Source: Symmetrospora coprosmae (lineage: Eukaryota > Basidiomycota > Cystobasidiomycetes > Symmetrosporaceae). From it: DNA of 64,000 nt. The stretch covers positions 1 to 64,000 of the forward strand of contig VUYT01000036.1 in assembly GCA_008802785.1 (NCBI GenBank), written 5' to 3'. Positions 22,929 to 37,900 of this stretch are shown here, piece after piece (position 1 is the stretch's first letter; each line of letters begins with the position of its first letter). The notes under the pieces are model-generated. The model was not told the origin of the DNA and did not search any database. It saw only the letters and a program-made list of their open reading frames with translations. The translations under genes were made by a program, and so were the position numbers.

Positions 22929-25900
22929 ATGAGGTTCTCACTCGCCGTCATCGCATTCGTTGCTGCTGGCTCGGCTCACGCAGGCCTCTTCTCGCGGGAC
23001 GGTGAGCAAAACGCGGGCCTGACCGACATCCCACAGCCATCAGCATCCAGCTAAACAACTCGTAACGCAGTCCCTGCATGGCACGACTGGGACAACTCGC
23101 AGCTCGAGCGATGGCTCACTGACCACAAGGTCCCCAACCCTGGTCAGTCGCCTCCATCCCGTCAACCGATTCCTGCACGGCGAAGCCCGTGACGTGGCTG
23201 ACGCCATTTTCTCCGCTTCCCACCCTCGGGGGGAAACCTACAGGACAGCTCAACGAGGAGCAGCTGAGGGACCTCGTCCAGGCAAACTACAACAAGGCTT
23301 ACGATACGTGGTCGGTCTCGCATTTCCCCCCTGCCTCGTGCTCGTCCGCCGTGGTCCGCTCTAACCGTTCCCCTCCCCGCAGGACCGAGGCCGACATCAA
23401 GTCATGGATGGCAGTCAACTCGCTCGTACCCACACCAACTCCCAACACAAAGGACCGCGCCATCCGCGCCATCCGAAGGTCGTACGACACTGCCTACCAC
23501 AACTGGGAGGAGTCGGATCTCCACGACTGGCTGGTTGTGAGCTTGCCCGTTTCTCAGCCTCACAACCGCGTGCGTAGAGCTTACACATCACTCCCCGCGC
23601 ACACAGGAGCACGGACTCGCCCCAGAGCCAAAATCGACCCGGGAGGAGCTCGTCTCGCAGGTCCAGGGCGCGTGGGGCACGGCCAACAGCTACATTGGCG
23701 CCCAAGCCACGGCCGCCCAGAACGCCTTTGCCGGCGCCACGCCCAACGCACGCAGGCCCCCATCCGCCGCCATTGTCGACACGTGGAACGAGAGCGAGCT
23801 GCGCGAGTACCTCCTCAAGAACGGCGTCATCTCCCCTGCGAGCAAGACCGAGGAGCTCCGCATCCTCGCAAAGCAGAAGCTCGACGAGGCCGCCAGCCTC
23901 GCTGGACAGGCCACCAACTCGGCGTCGTCGCTCGTCGCAGAGGCTACCAACAAGGCGTCCGAGGCGTACTATGCTGCTCCGGACTCGCCAAGGCAGGCGT
24001 ACGACTACCTCGCTGGCACTTTCGATGGTGCGCGCACTCTCGTTATTGCGAGCCTAAGCTGTCTCCCGTACTGACTAAGATCTCCTTCTGCTTCGCTGTT
24101 AACGCCTTAACAGAGACCAAGGACTACATCTATTCGACCTGGAATGAGAATCAGCTCCGATCCTACCTCGAGTCCCAGGGCATCGTCAAGACGCCCGCCG
24201 AGGCAAAGAAGGACGATCTCGTCAGCCAGGTCAAGCAGACATACAATGCAGCAGCCGACAACGTCTACGAGACGTGGTCTGATTCTTACCTGGTGCGTCG
24301 CCGGCGATCTCCAAGCTGGCGAGCGCTCGTCACCTGACATCCCTTGCTTCCCCCTCCAGCGCAAGTGGCTCATTCAGCACGGTGTCGTCCAGACCAAGTC
24401 TGCCAAGACCCGCGACGACCTCCTGAACCTCGTCTCGAAGAACTACTACTCCGCCCGCGACACAACGTACAAGAGCTGGTCCGACTCGCAGCTGCGCAAC
24501 TGGGCCGTCTCGCGCGGGCTGATTGACACCAAGGCGACAAAGACGCGCAAGGAGCTCGAGAGCCTCGTGGATGACAACTACTACTCGCTGCGGGACAGCG
24601 TGTACAGCACGTGGGACGACAACACGATCCGCAGCTGGCTCGAGAAGAAGGGCGTGATCCGCACTCCCGTCGAGGCCAAGCGCGACGACCTCCTCGCCAC
24701 AATGAAGAGCTACTTTTACACTGCCAACGACAGGCTCTGGGACACGTGGTCGGACGCGCAGGCACGCTCGTACCTCGTAAAGAACAAGGTCCTCGAGCAG
24801 GCTGACGCCGCCACCACCACGCGCGACAAGCTCGAGAAGCTGCTCGAGGACAACTGGCACAAACTTCCGGACAAATTCGACCAGGCCTGGAAGCAGAGCG
24901 ACCAGAGGGACTGGCTCGTAAAGAACAACTTCCTCAAGTCGGACGCTCAGCTCGCCAAGGATGACGTGGGTCCTCTGTTCGCCCACGTGTCGTTACGGAT
25001 CCGGACACTGACACGATTGTTCGCCGTTGTGCTACACAGGTCAAGACGCTCTTCACCAAGCACTACTCTACGACCCACAGCAAGACGTACGACTACCTCT
25101 CGTGGAACGACAACCGCATCCGAGGCTGGCTGCGCAACCACGGCATTGCCGTGCCCATGAACAGCAACCGTGCCGAGCTGACGCAGCTCATGAAGGAGAA
25201 CTACGTCTCGACGCAGTCTGGCCTCGGCGGCCTGTTCAGCAGCGTGCAGGACTGGATCTCGTCTGGCACGCACATTGCCGAGGACCGCGTGCAGCAGGCG
25301 CTCGACATTCTCAAGAACGCCGTCGGCGTCGGAGCGGGCGCTGCTCTGGGAGGGTACGGCGAGGAGGCGGGTCTCAAGGGCAAGTACGTCAACAACGCGC
25401 ACGCTGCATCCCTCAGCGCCGAGGACCTCTTGTCGACGGCCAGCCGGTCCGGGGCCTCCGCCGCGAGCCAGGCCAGCCGATCCGGCGCGTCGGCGTACAG
25501 CCAGGCCACCCCTTACGCCTCTGCCGCATCCAAGTCGGCTGCGTCCCTCGCATCCGAGGCTAGCAAGTCGGCAACGTCGCTCGCTTCTGACGCCCGAGGA
25601 TTCGCTGCTGGCGTCACGGACCCGAGCTCAATCTCGTCGCTCGCTTCCGTCGCCAGCAAGAGCGCAGTCTCGGCTGCTTCGGTCGCCTCGGCTTCCATCA
25701 GCAAGTCGGCCTACTCCGCTTCGGCATCGGCTAGCTCTGCTGCTTCCGTTGCTTCAAGGGTGGGTGCATTCCTCAGGTTGGGGATAAGTACAAAGACGCC
25801 ACACATGCTTATGATGCCTCTCGTTCCCTCTCGGTTGCAGTCCGGCGTCTCGGCCGCCTCGGCTGCCAGCAAGTCTGCCTTTTCAGCTTACACATCGCTT

Positions 25901-26539
25901 TCGAGCTACGCCTCTTCGACGGCATCGGTGGCCTCGGTCTCTGCCCAGTCGAGCCTGAGTAGCGCGAGCAAGTCTGCCCAGTCGAGCCTGTCTTCGGCGA
26001 GCAAGTCGGCTTCGTCGGCTGGGGTTGACCCGTCGACCGCGTCGTCGCTGAGCAGCGCGGCCAGCAAGAGCGCTTCTGCTTCGCTCGCGTCGGCTTCTCA
26101 CAGCGTGTCGTCGTCGGCATCGTCGGCGAGCAAGAGCCTGAGCAGCTACGAGTCGTCGCTGAGCCACTCTGCGTCGTCGGCGGCGTCTGCGGCGTCATCG
26201 TCAGCGTCGTCGCTCGCGTCGGCCGGCTCGTCGTCGGCTTCGTCCCTGGCCAGCGCTGCATCGCACAGCGCGAGCGCGTACGCCGTCTCTGCGAGCAAGA
26301 GCGCGTCGTCGCTCGCGAGCAGCCTCTCGTCGGTCGCGTCGTCCAAAGCCACGAGCCTCAGCAAGCACAGCAGCAGCCGCAGTGTCGAGCTCTCCAAGAG
26401 CATCAGCAGCGCGAGCGTCAGCGCGAGCCACAGCCTGAGCAGCGCGAGCGTCGCGGCGAGCAAGAGCCTGAGCAGCGCGAGCGTCCAAGCGAGCAAGAGC
26501 GCCGCTGCGGCCAGCAGGAGCGTCAAGGCGGAGCTTTAG
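22929..26539 (+). CDS. ISH1: ISH1-repeat stress-response protein, long Ser/Ala-rich tail
   Basis: Nine exons (22929-23001, 23071-23142, 23244-23310, 23383-23536, 23607-24027, 24114-24292, 24360-24965, 25040-25759, 25841-26539) give 996 residues. A signal peptide is clear: MRFSLAVIAFVAAGSAHA, cut before GLFSRD. Residues about 25-580 hold eleven Ish1 repeats with the pattern W-x4-L/I-R-x-W/Y-L-x3-G-V/I (WDNSQLERWL, WTEADIKSWM, WNESELREYL, WDDNTIRSWL, WNDNRIRGWL and others), each followed by a K/R-D-D/E-L block. The last about 360 residues are Ser/Ala/Lys-rich (SxASKSAxS). In fission yeast Ish1 is a nuclear-envelope protein induced by stress and stationary phase. Here an extra-long low-complexity tail is unusual. 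Intron 8 (81 nt) is a stop-free multiple of three inside the Ser-rich part. HOG1 follows on the same strand. Confidence 0.9.
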
Positions 26540-27502
26540 GTGCGGCGTACGCGTGCGGGTGCGCGCAGGCGTGTGCATGGTCTAGTTGCAGTAGCGCCGC
26601 CAAAGCGGAAAATGGGAGGACAGAGAGAGAGAGAGAGTATAACAGAATACAAGCGTGGTCCCCTGCCCAGCGATAAGATGAGGATTTCACAGACATACAC
26701 ATTCCGGCCAATTCCCCCCAATTTACCTTACGTCGATGTAACCATTCTCGACACAGGCTCCACTGACTCCCCCACTTACGGCACGCAATCACGGCACGCA
26801 ATCAACGAGTGACTGAAGGCGCGAGAAGATCGGGATGATGGAGGCAGACTGCCCGTTGACCGTTGCAGGCGCTTGCGGTACTTGCTCTCGCGGCCTCCCC
26901 CGCCACGTGGGAGGCGGAGCCCGCACGTTACATACGTGCCCGCTCGCGTTTCCGTCACTCTCGACAAGGCGCGGCGCAGGCGACTGTACGGTCAGAAGGC
27001 GAGGTGGGCGTTGTGTGTCCTGCACGCATCCTGTAGCACTACTGTATCGCTTGATGCATGTTGTCGGACGGATCGACGCTGGCCATGGGCTGCTGGTCCT
27101 TCTCTGAGCTCCCCGGAATCCGATGACGACGATCGCACTCGTTGGCACCGAGGGAGGGAGCTCGAGGCTGTTGGCAGCCCCATCTGAATGCGGGTGCTGC
27201 ATACAATATACAATGTTGTGCTGGTCTCCGTGTCGCTATACTCCTCCTCGTTACGCGGTCTTGCCTGTGCTGTTTCTCTGTTCCGTGTGAGCGCTTTTGG
27301 CCCATGTCCCTGTCCCTCCCCTCCCCTGGGGGACGTCCCCCTTGAGCGCTGTGCCCGCTGTGCCCGCCCGCCCTCCCCTCCCTCTGCCCTCTCTGCCCTT
27401 CTCGCAGACCTCCATCGCCCAAGCGTAGTTCTGCAGCATACAGGATCGACACAGACACATCACACCCTCAGCACACCCTCATCCCTCTCCTCGTCGCTCG
27501 CC
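26540..27502. other. Intergenic / HOG1 promoter
   Basis: About 960 bases, with a (GA)n run near 26619-26640, CA-rich leader sequence just before the HOG1 ATG, and CCCCT motifs in the tcccctcccctggggg stretch near 27315. No gene is seen. Confidence 0.5.
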
Positions 27503-29992
<2,490 letters not shown>

Positions 29993-30433
29993 GCGCAGAA
30001 CCATCTCCGCTTGGACAGGAGAGCCAGCTAGCTAGCTAGCATGGGGAGCAGTGGCGGGAATGAGTATGGGTTTTCGTTGCGTACAGTAGAGAAGAGAGAG
30101 AGAGAGGTTCGGCAGCAGGCCAGCAAGAAGATGGCACCACCAGCACATCAGCGGCACTACACTGCACGCAAGACAACACACACACACACCACACCCGCAG
30201 CAGTCTGTTTTGTCCATGGGTACCCCCCTCTTTGTTTGTTTGGGGTTTCTGAAGAATGCATACCACAGAAAAAGTACGAGAATCGCGCAACATGGACTCT
30301 TCTCACAGGAGCGCGCACTTTCCTCGTACCGGATGACTGACAAGTTAATAAGCTTCTCACGCCAGCGTCGTTTAGTACTGTCGTCTAGGCATTACTGACC
30401 TTGCAGCGTGCGCATCAACACAAGGACCGCCTG
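29993..30433. other. Convergent 3' flanks of HOG1 and CTNNBL1
   Basis: About 440 bases between two stop codons. It has a (GCTA)n run at 30027-30040, a short GA run near 30093 and a CA run near 30177. No gene is seen. Confidence 0.55.
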
Positions 30434-33004
30434 CTAGCAGCCTCGCAAGTAGTCAATGAGATGCGTCAAGATGTCTCGCTGCCTGTTGGCCTCCTGCGCC
30501 TGCGCTTGAGCGCCATCGCCAGCGCCCGCCGCCCCATTGCTCGCACTCTCGCCCTCCTCCTCTTCACCTATATTCCGCCTAAACTCCTGCAGCACTGCAA
30601 TGACCTCTGTGAATGACGACTGCTTGGCCTCCAGTAACGTTTGTGCGTGATCGCGGACCTGTTTCGACGACGTACGAGATGGAAGATCGCAAGGCTAGTC
30701 AGCCGGCCTGGCCCCTTGGACAGCGATGAGCAAACAGGGTGTAACGCACCCCGTCGTCTTCCATGCAGCACCACGCAAGGATGGTGTCTGCCATCTGGAG
30801 GCTCGCGAGGCCCGCCTCGAGCCGGCGGAGGTACTCGTCTACCTCGTCGAGGGCGTACCCTTCTCTCGCGAGCGACGCACGCTCACCGTCGAGCTCGGCC
30901 TCGCGCTTGCGTATGCGCTGCACGAGCGCACTGCGGACCCCCACGAGCCGGTCGATCTTCTTGTAGTCATCTTCGACGAATTTGGCAAGCACGCGGATGC
31001 GCGGCACGGAATCCGAGCCCAGATTGCTCAGCAGCGCGACCAGGATGGAGAGGACGTGTTCTTCGTCCTCGGCGGTCAGGCCACTGCTCTTCTTCTTCTT
31101 AGACTTGGACGCTTTACCCTTGTCCGCATCCTGCGAGAAGCACATATATATGAGAGTGCGCTCAGCTGGAAGGCCGCGCGCCTGCGTGAACGCGAACCAC
31201 GCCAAGGCAAGGCTGAGCTTCACGCCAAGGCAAGGCAGACCTTGCCTGTGCCGCGAGAGCAAGCAGACGACTCACGCTGTCCATGAACGCAGCAAAGAGG
31301 CTCTTGAGGCCGAGGACCTCGACAAAGCGCTCGCACGCGTCTGTCCCGCTGTCGCCCGTGAGGGCGTGGTTGAGAACTTTGATTGCGCGGCTCCGTGCGA
31401 GTAGCTTCTCCTTCATCATGATGACCATGAGCTCGACGCCTTCTTCGGCGAGGAAGGTGGCCTTGTTCTGCGGCTCGGAGAGGGACGAGCAGAGCGCGTC
31501 AAAGACGTTTTCCATGTACTCGTGCTCCTCGGCGCTGGCGGGGTCGCGCTTCCGGAAGGCCGACAGCACCTTCAGGCAGCCCTCGATGCCCTTGGCCCTG
31601 CCGAACCGGACGCGCGCCTCCCTGCCGAGCTCGCTGCCCTGCAGCAGGATGGCAAGCAGCTCGGCCGCATACTGCCGGTTCTGCGCCATGCTCGCATCCT
31701 CGGCCTTCTCCTTGCTGCTCGGCATCCTCTGCAGGCGCTTGAGCAGCCACGGAATGAGCTCCGTCTTGTCCGCCATGCTGCTCGACAGGGCGGGCGCAAG
31801 GCTGAGCAGGTTCTCGATGAGCGAGAGCGTGTGGTACACGCCTGAGCGCTCCTGCTCCTCCGTGTCTTCATTCAGACGCGAGAGGTTGTTGACGGCGAGC
31901 TCGACGAGCTGAGCTGACGTGAGAGCGTTGGCGAACTGGACGACGGCGTTGCGCGCTGAGAGACTGCCGACGCCAGCGCTCGAAGGGCCAACGTCCTCTG
32001 AGTCAGAGTCGGAGTCTCCGTTTCCCTCTGCGACGTCATCGTCCGTCAGCTCCTCGAGGACAGTAACGACCGCCAGGGAGATATCGACGTTCTCGTCTGT
32101 ATCGGGCGAGCAGAGCGAGCTGGGCTTTCAGCACGAAACCCCAATCATCCGACCCATGCTACTCGACCACGAGGATATGACGCACGCGAGAGGAGGTCCG
32201 TTAACGAGTTGGGGATGCCCAGCTTGATGAGCTCAGGATAGAACTCCTTCGGGTTCTGGGTGAGGAGCAGGAGCTCCTGTATCGCTCCATCGAGCGCGAC
32301 TTCAGACTCTACAAATCTGCGGGGTGCAAAGGTAGATTAGGACAGAGTTCCGCCTCACCGTGTGACAACTTCCCTGCGGGACACGCTCTGCGTGCCACTC
32401 ACTTCTCCGGCTGCCCAGCCCACTTCACGCGCATCTCTGCGTTCTTGTTGATTGCGCGCTCGAGAGCGAGCAGCTGCCTTCGGACGCCAGTGACTGTGAG
32501 CTTCTGCGCCGCCGCGGCTCCGCTCCCGTCTGCTGGCGTGTCACCATTGTCATCGTTCTCGTCGAAAATGTCGAGAATCTGCTTCTGGGTGCTGCTCAGT
32601 CCGCCCCCGTAGAAGCGGCCGTCGGCGTCGTCTTCGATAAAGTAGTCGGCGTCGTTCCCTGGCGCAAACGCATTGTAGTCTGGCCCATCGCCTCCATCGG
32701 CTTTGACATTCATTGGCATTTGTACATCGGCATCGTCGTCGTCGTCGTCGTCATCATCGGCAGAGACGGTCACAGTTACTGCGGGCTGCATAGATGTCGT
32801 AGAAGCGCGCTGCTTGCCCTTTGCTGACGGGAGCGGCGCAATGTCTGCGCAGGCGGAGCGACGACAGGCTCAGCAGGAGCAACCAGCAGGTGAATGCGCG
32901 CCTCGTCACAGATGTTGCAGCACACCTTCTGTAGCTTTTCGTTTGTTGCTGCCGGTTGTAGGAGGAGCTCCGCGCAGTTTCGGGGCCTGGTGCGGATAGA
33001 GCAT
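30434..33004 (-). CDS. CTNNBL1: Beta-catenin-like protein 1 (spliceosome-associated)
   Basis: Six exons (32926-33004, 32403-32844, 32186-32316, 31276-32096, 30750-31130, 30434-30658) give 692 residues; introns are 81, 86, 89, 145 and 91 nt. A basic N-terminus (GSNKRKATED, KGKQRAS) leads to an acidic Asp run, then the CTNNBL1 opening motif (LLALERAINKNAEMRVKW, FVESEVALDGAIQELLLL). Armadillo-type helices follow: NSLTDLLSHENVDISLAVVT, ELIPWLLKRLQRM, and KATFLAEEGVELMVIMM with KVLNHALTGD. The C-terminus is LTAEDEEHVLSILVALLSNL then a coiled coil. In animals and fission yeast it binds the Prp19/CDC5L complex. The protein is about 130 residues longer than the human one, mostly from the acidic N-terminal part. 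It is head-to-head with the RBM42-like gene. Confidence 0.95.
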
Positions 33005-33232
33005 AGCTAGCATGAGCATGGCGGGTGCGTTGCATTGCGCTGCATCATGCACATGCACATCCACATCCACCCGTCCATCCATCCATCCATCCATGCCATC
33101 CAACCCACCTTGAAGCCGTCCATGTCCATATCCATCCTCGCCGTCCTGTTGGAAGAAGACCAAGGAGGAGGAGGAGGCCACTTTCGTCTTCTCGCCAACT
33201 CATACGAGGATATACGACACATATCAGACAGG
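33005..33232. promoter_or_regulatory. Short shared promoter, CTNNBL1 / RBM42-like
   Basis: Only 228 bp separate the two divergent start codons. It contains CATCCA microsatellite repeats (catccatccatccatccatg near 33075-33095). No gene is seen. Confidence 0.55.
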
Positions 33233-34670
33233 ATGTCATTCAAGCCAGTGGGAAACTACAGCGCAGCTCCTTCGGCATCGCCATCGACGTCGTCGGCGTC
33301 GACATTGCCGTCAGCTGGAGCCGCAGCCGCTCCAAAGGCTGGAGTCAGCAATACGAGCACAAGCACGAGCACGGGCACAAGCACGAGCAAAGGAGGAGCA
33401 GGCTCTCCAGCTACGGTGACGCCCGCCAGCTATAGTCCATCCTCGTACGGCTCAGCTCAGCCAGCCGCCGCAGCCGCAACATCAGCAGCAGCCGTGGCTG
33501 GACCCGTGTACCCAGCCTACAACTACGCCGGCGCCGGCTACTCTGCGTACGGCGGCGCAGCTGCAGGCTCGTCATCGTCGTCGGCGGCGGCGACGGCTGG
33601 CGCCGGCTACGGCTACGGAGGTGTGGCTGGGTACGACGCTGCGGCATATGCACAGTACGCAGCTGGCGGCGGCGGCAGCAATGGAAGCGGGTACGGCTAC
33701 CAGGACTACGGAGGTTCAGGTGCAGGAGAAGGGTACGAGGACTACATGAGCCAGCAGTCCATCTGTAAGTCGTGCAGCTCCTCGTTCGCCCTGAATCCGA
33801 AATAGGTCGCGCATACGCCCCCGAATGACTGGCTGACAGTTCGCCCACATTGCAGACGACCCGCAGAACGCGGCAGCCATGACGGCTCACGCCGATAGCA
33901 GCAAAGCGGGCAAAGCCGACAAGTACAAGCCGCGCGTGACGGTCCTCAAAAAGGGCGCCGGCGAGGTGTGGGAGGACCAGACGCTGATGGAGTGGGACCC
34001 GTCGCACTTCCGCCTCTTTATCGGGGATCTGGGGAACGACGTCAACGAAGACGACCTCGTCAAGGCCTTCGGACCGGACAAAGGGTGGAAGAGCTTTGTG
34101 AAGGCCAAAGTCGTGCGAGACAAGGTGACAAACAAGACGCGCGGGTACGGGTTTGTGGCGTACTCGGATCCGGAAGACTACATCAAGGTAAGGTTCCGCC
34201 AAATGAGCGCGACTGCACGAAGTCGGGATGGGCTGCACAGGCTGATCTTGTGTACTTTTGCACACACACGGCAGGCCTGGAAAGCCATGAATGGCAAGTA
34301 CGTTGGAAGCAGACCCATCACAATCTCGAAAGCGACGACAAAGGTCGGGCAGGTCTATATCGGGGAGAAGAAGGCAAAGGAGCTCGACACAAAGAAGAAG
34401 CCGTACGCGCCGAGCAACAAGGTGGGTGCTCCTCTGCTCGTCTAGTCTGCTGGGAAGAACGCCTTGACTGATCAGCCCCGTCAAACGTGCCGTGCCGACT
34501 CTTTTCGCCGCCAGGTCCGAGGATCTGTGGCCCCTACAACCGGTGCCTGGAAGCCATATGTGGGTTTCGAGGCTGCGCAGTATGCTAGGCGTGCGTCCCG
34601 GAAGAGAACGAGACTGATGCCATTCTTTGGCCTTCACGCTTCTCCTTCCTCCCCGCAGATCCGACGGTGA
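33233..34670 (+). CDS. RBM42-like RRM protein
   Basis: Exons 33233-33764, 33856-34187, 34275-34421 and a last exon from 34515 are supported; introns are 91, 87 and 93 nt. About 180 N-terminal residues are Ser/Ala/Gly/Tyr-rich (YGYGGVAGYDAAAYAQYAAG). A linker with PRVTVLKKGAGEVWEDQTLM leads to a single RRM: RLFIGDLGNDVNEDDL carries RNP2 and RGYGFVAYSDPEDY RNP1. SRPITISKATTKVGQVYI and KKPYAPSNKVRGSVAPTTG close the domain. This linker plus RRM arrangement is that of RBM42, a tri-snRNP-associated splicing protein. The 3' end is uncertain: a direct stop lies at 34670, but a good 68-nt intron (34591-34658) would replace the last residues with a longer frame that runs toward CTR9. Confidence 0.85.
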
Positions 34671-34991
34671 CGGCCCGGGGGTTTGTGTCGGTCCTGCCTG
34701 CTGGCGTGCAAGGAGCCGTGTGCCGCGCTCTGGCCGGATATCGAGCCATTTGCTTCGCCAGTCTTGTGCAACCCGCATGTGTCAACCTCGCTCGCATAGC
34801 ATTGTCCACAACTGTCAGGACGCAGGGAGGATTCCTCATTGTCCTGCATGAACGGCGAGACCGCACGCACTATGAACTGCTGCAATGTCCGCTTTTTGTC
34901 GTCGTTGCCGCTCTGCAGTACTTTGACCTGGCCATGGACCAGCTTATGAGGATCCCTCTGCCTCCCACCGACGTCGAACAACCTGGCAAAC
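34671..34991. other. Gap between the RBM42-like gene and CTR9
   Basis: About 320 bases. One plus-strand frame is open across it, continuing from the possible last RBM42 exon, but its composition is not clearly coding. It probably holds 3' UTR and the CTR9 promoter. Confidence 0.4.
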
Positions 34992-37900
34992 ATGGAGGAC
35001 GGCAGCACGCAGCATCCGAGCAACAACGATGCAGAAGGAGGAGGGGATGATGCAATGCAGCAGGACCAGGAACAGGACATAGCGGCGGCAGCCCCCTCGC
35101 GCATCATCGAGGTGCCGCTGCAGACGTCCGAGCTGCTCGAGATCAACCTGGACGAGCTCGGCGGGGAGGACAGCATTGCGGACGTCGTCGAGCTCTTTGT
35201 CGCCGAGCGGACGCCTGTGCACTTCTGGATCAACGTCCTCGACGAGTACGCTGTCCGGCGTGGCAGGCTCGATATCGCAGAGAAGCTCGGCGAGGCTGGG
35301 GTCGCCGCCTTCAAGGAGCGCGGCGACGACAGATCCACGATACCTCTGCTGTGCATGATGGCCAGCTACCACATGCACCACTCCAGGAGCGCACCAAAGA
35401 CGGTCCTCCAGAAGCCAAAGCTCTACACGGTAAAGGGCCAGCCGAAGCAGTTTCACTACAACAAGGCAACTACCCTCGTCACCCAGGCAGAGGCCATTGA
35501 CAACAGGAACGGCTACGTCCTCGATACCAAGGGTGCGTGGGTCACTGGTCGGGCGAAAGGGAGGCTCTACAGACAGCGCTGACGCTCGAGGGCTGTCGCC
35601 CCGTCTGTCCGTCCGACCATTTGCAGCCAACCTGTACCTCCTCAAGGGCCAGTTCGACGAGGCCTTCCGGATGTACGAGTTCATTCTGAAGGAGCACCCA
35701 GGCCACCTCTTCGCCATCATGGGAAAGGCGCGCATCCTCTATGTCCGGCGGCAGTTCCGCGCCGCCTTGAAGCTCTACCAGTCCGTCCTCTCGGCCAACC
35801 CGGGCTTCCTCCCCGACCCGCGGATCGGCATTGGACTCTGCTTCTGGAACCTCGGCGAGTACAGCCTGGCGCGTCGAGCGTGGGAGCGGAGCCGCGTCGT
35901 CAATGCAGGCAAGATGAGCACGGGAGCCAGCCTGCTGCTCGGCCTGAGCTGGCTGAACGTTGCGCGCGAGCCCCGCCTCGCCGAAGCAGAGCGCGTCGAC
36001 GCCTACTCGCGCGGCATAAGACACGTGCAGGAGGCGTGGACGCACGACAAGACGTGTGCTGCGACGGCCGCCGCGCTCAGCGGATACTTCCTCACGAGCA
36101 ACAGCAAATGGGACACGGTCATCAAGCTCGCAGAGCTCGCCATCCAGCACAGCGATGCGCGCGCCGTCATCTCCGAAGGGCAGCTGTCCATGGCTCGCGC
36201 CCTCCATGCGCAGGACAGAGTCGACGAGGCAACGCGACACTACGTCCTCGCTGTCGAGGCCAACCCGGATCAGAGCGTGGCCGCTCTCGGCGTGGGACAA
36301 ATGTACATTCGCAAAGGGGACTTTACCTCGGCCGTCAATACGTTCGAGAACGTTCTCCGCAAGCAGCCCCGCAACATCGAGGCTATGGCCGCCCTCGCCA
36401 GCGTGCACGCTCGGAACGCGCTTAGTGCAGCCCCAGGCGCAGGAACCGCATCCGCTGCGGCCGCAGTGACCGCCGATGCCAACTCGGACAGATCAAAAGC
36501 CAGAGAGCTTTTTGATCAGGTCGTGCGGCTGTTCCAGGGTACTAAGGACCTGAAAGATGGGCTAGGCGATCGATACTATCTCGATCCTGTCGGCCCGAGG
36601 ATCCAGCAAATTGCCAGAGATCCAGACCTCTATGTCGAGGTCGCCCGGCTCTGGACTGGAGACGACAATGGCAAGACATTGAGCGCGTACAGGCAGTCCC
36701 TTCAGTGTCGGAAGGACAACCACCACCAGCACCTCAACGAGGCGGGCGAGAATGGGCATGGCGAAGCGGGAGAGAACGGTGTGAACGGGGACAAGCACAG
36801 CGATCTCCCGAGGGATCTCCCACCTCAGCTGCTCTGCAATATTGGTTCGATGGAGTTTGAGCGCGGCGAGCTTGAATCGGCTCAGGAGCGGTTCGAGGAG
36901 GCCATTACTCTCGATGTCGAGAGACAGCAGCAGCAGGGACAGGGCCAGCAGGCGAATGGCGCGGGAGCGGGAGCGGCGGAGGGCGATGCCGTCCTCATGA
37001 CGGTCTTGTACAACCTTGGCATCGCCATGGAGGCCCGTGGGCAGAAGGAGGAAGCTATCGAACTCTACGAAAAGCGACTCCTTGCCCGTCATCCAGAGTT
37101 TGTCGAAGGTGCGTCCGCATTCATCTATATACATCGCTTCGTCGCGAGCTGACGCCCTGCCTGATCACCCTCCATTGCAGCCAAGGCGCGCCTTGCGGCA
37201 TTGGCTCTTGCCGATCGCCAGCACGAGCGCTGTGCAGAGTATCTAAAGGCGGCCCTCATTTCGCAGCCGGGGCATCTCGACATCCGTGCTCTATACACGT
37301 ACTTCCTCATCGAGGTCGGCAACGCGTCCGCCGCCAAGGATTTCGCCGTCATGACGCTCAAGGACTTCAACAAGGTCGACGTGTATGCACTGAGTGCAAT
37401 GGCGCACCTGCTGTACGCACAAGCGCGCGAGAACCGCGACACCCGTCCAGAAGGCGCAAAAGACCGCGTGAGCCGTTTCTTCCGCGCATGCGAGGCGTTC
37501 GACCGCGTCATCCAGCTCGACCCAGGCTGCGCGTACGCGGCGCAGGGTTTGGCCATTGCGCTTGCCGAGGGCAACCTCGGGGGCAAAGTGCCAGCAGGCC
37601 AGCAGCTCAGCTCGACCAACGAGGCTGCGCAGCGACACCGGAACCTCCGCGATGCCCTCAGCATCTTCACGAAAGTCAGAGAAGTCAGCAGCAGCGGGAA
37701 CGTCTACGTCAACATTGGACTGTGTCATTTTCTGCGCGACGAGTACGAGCGGGCTATCGAGATGCTGGATGCAGCCAACAACCGGTTCTACCAGCGCAAA
37801 CACTTGCCGACCCTGCTCTATCTAGCGCGTGCTAGGTTCCACAAAGCCAACAAGGACCAGGACTTTGCGACATTGCAGCTTGCTCTCAAGTCTGCACAGG

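Noticed and set aside
34667-35050. A plus-strand frame running from the RBM42-like 3' end into CTR9
   Set aside because: It overlaps the well-supported CTR9 start and its composition is not convincing; only its first residues might belong to an alternative last RBM42 exon.
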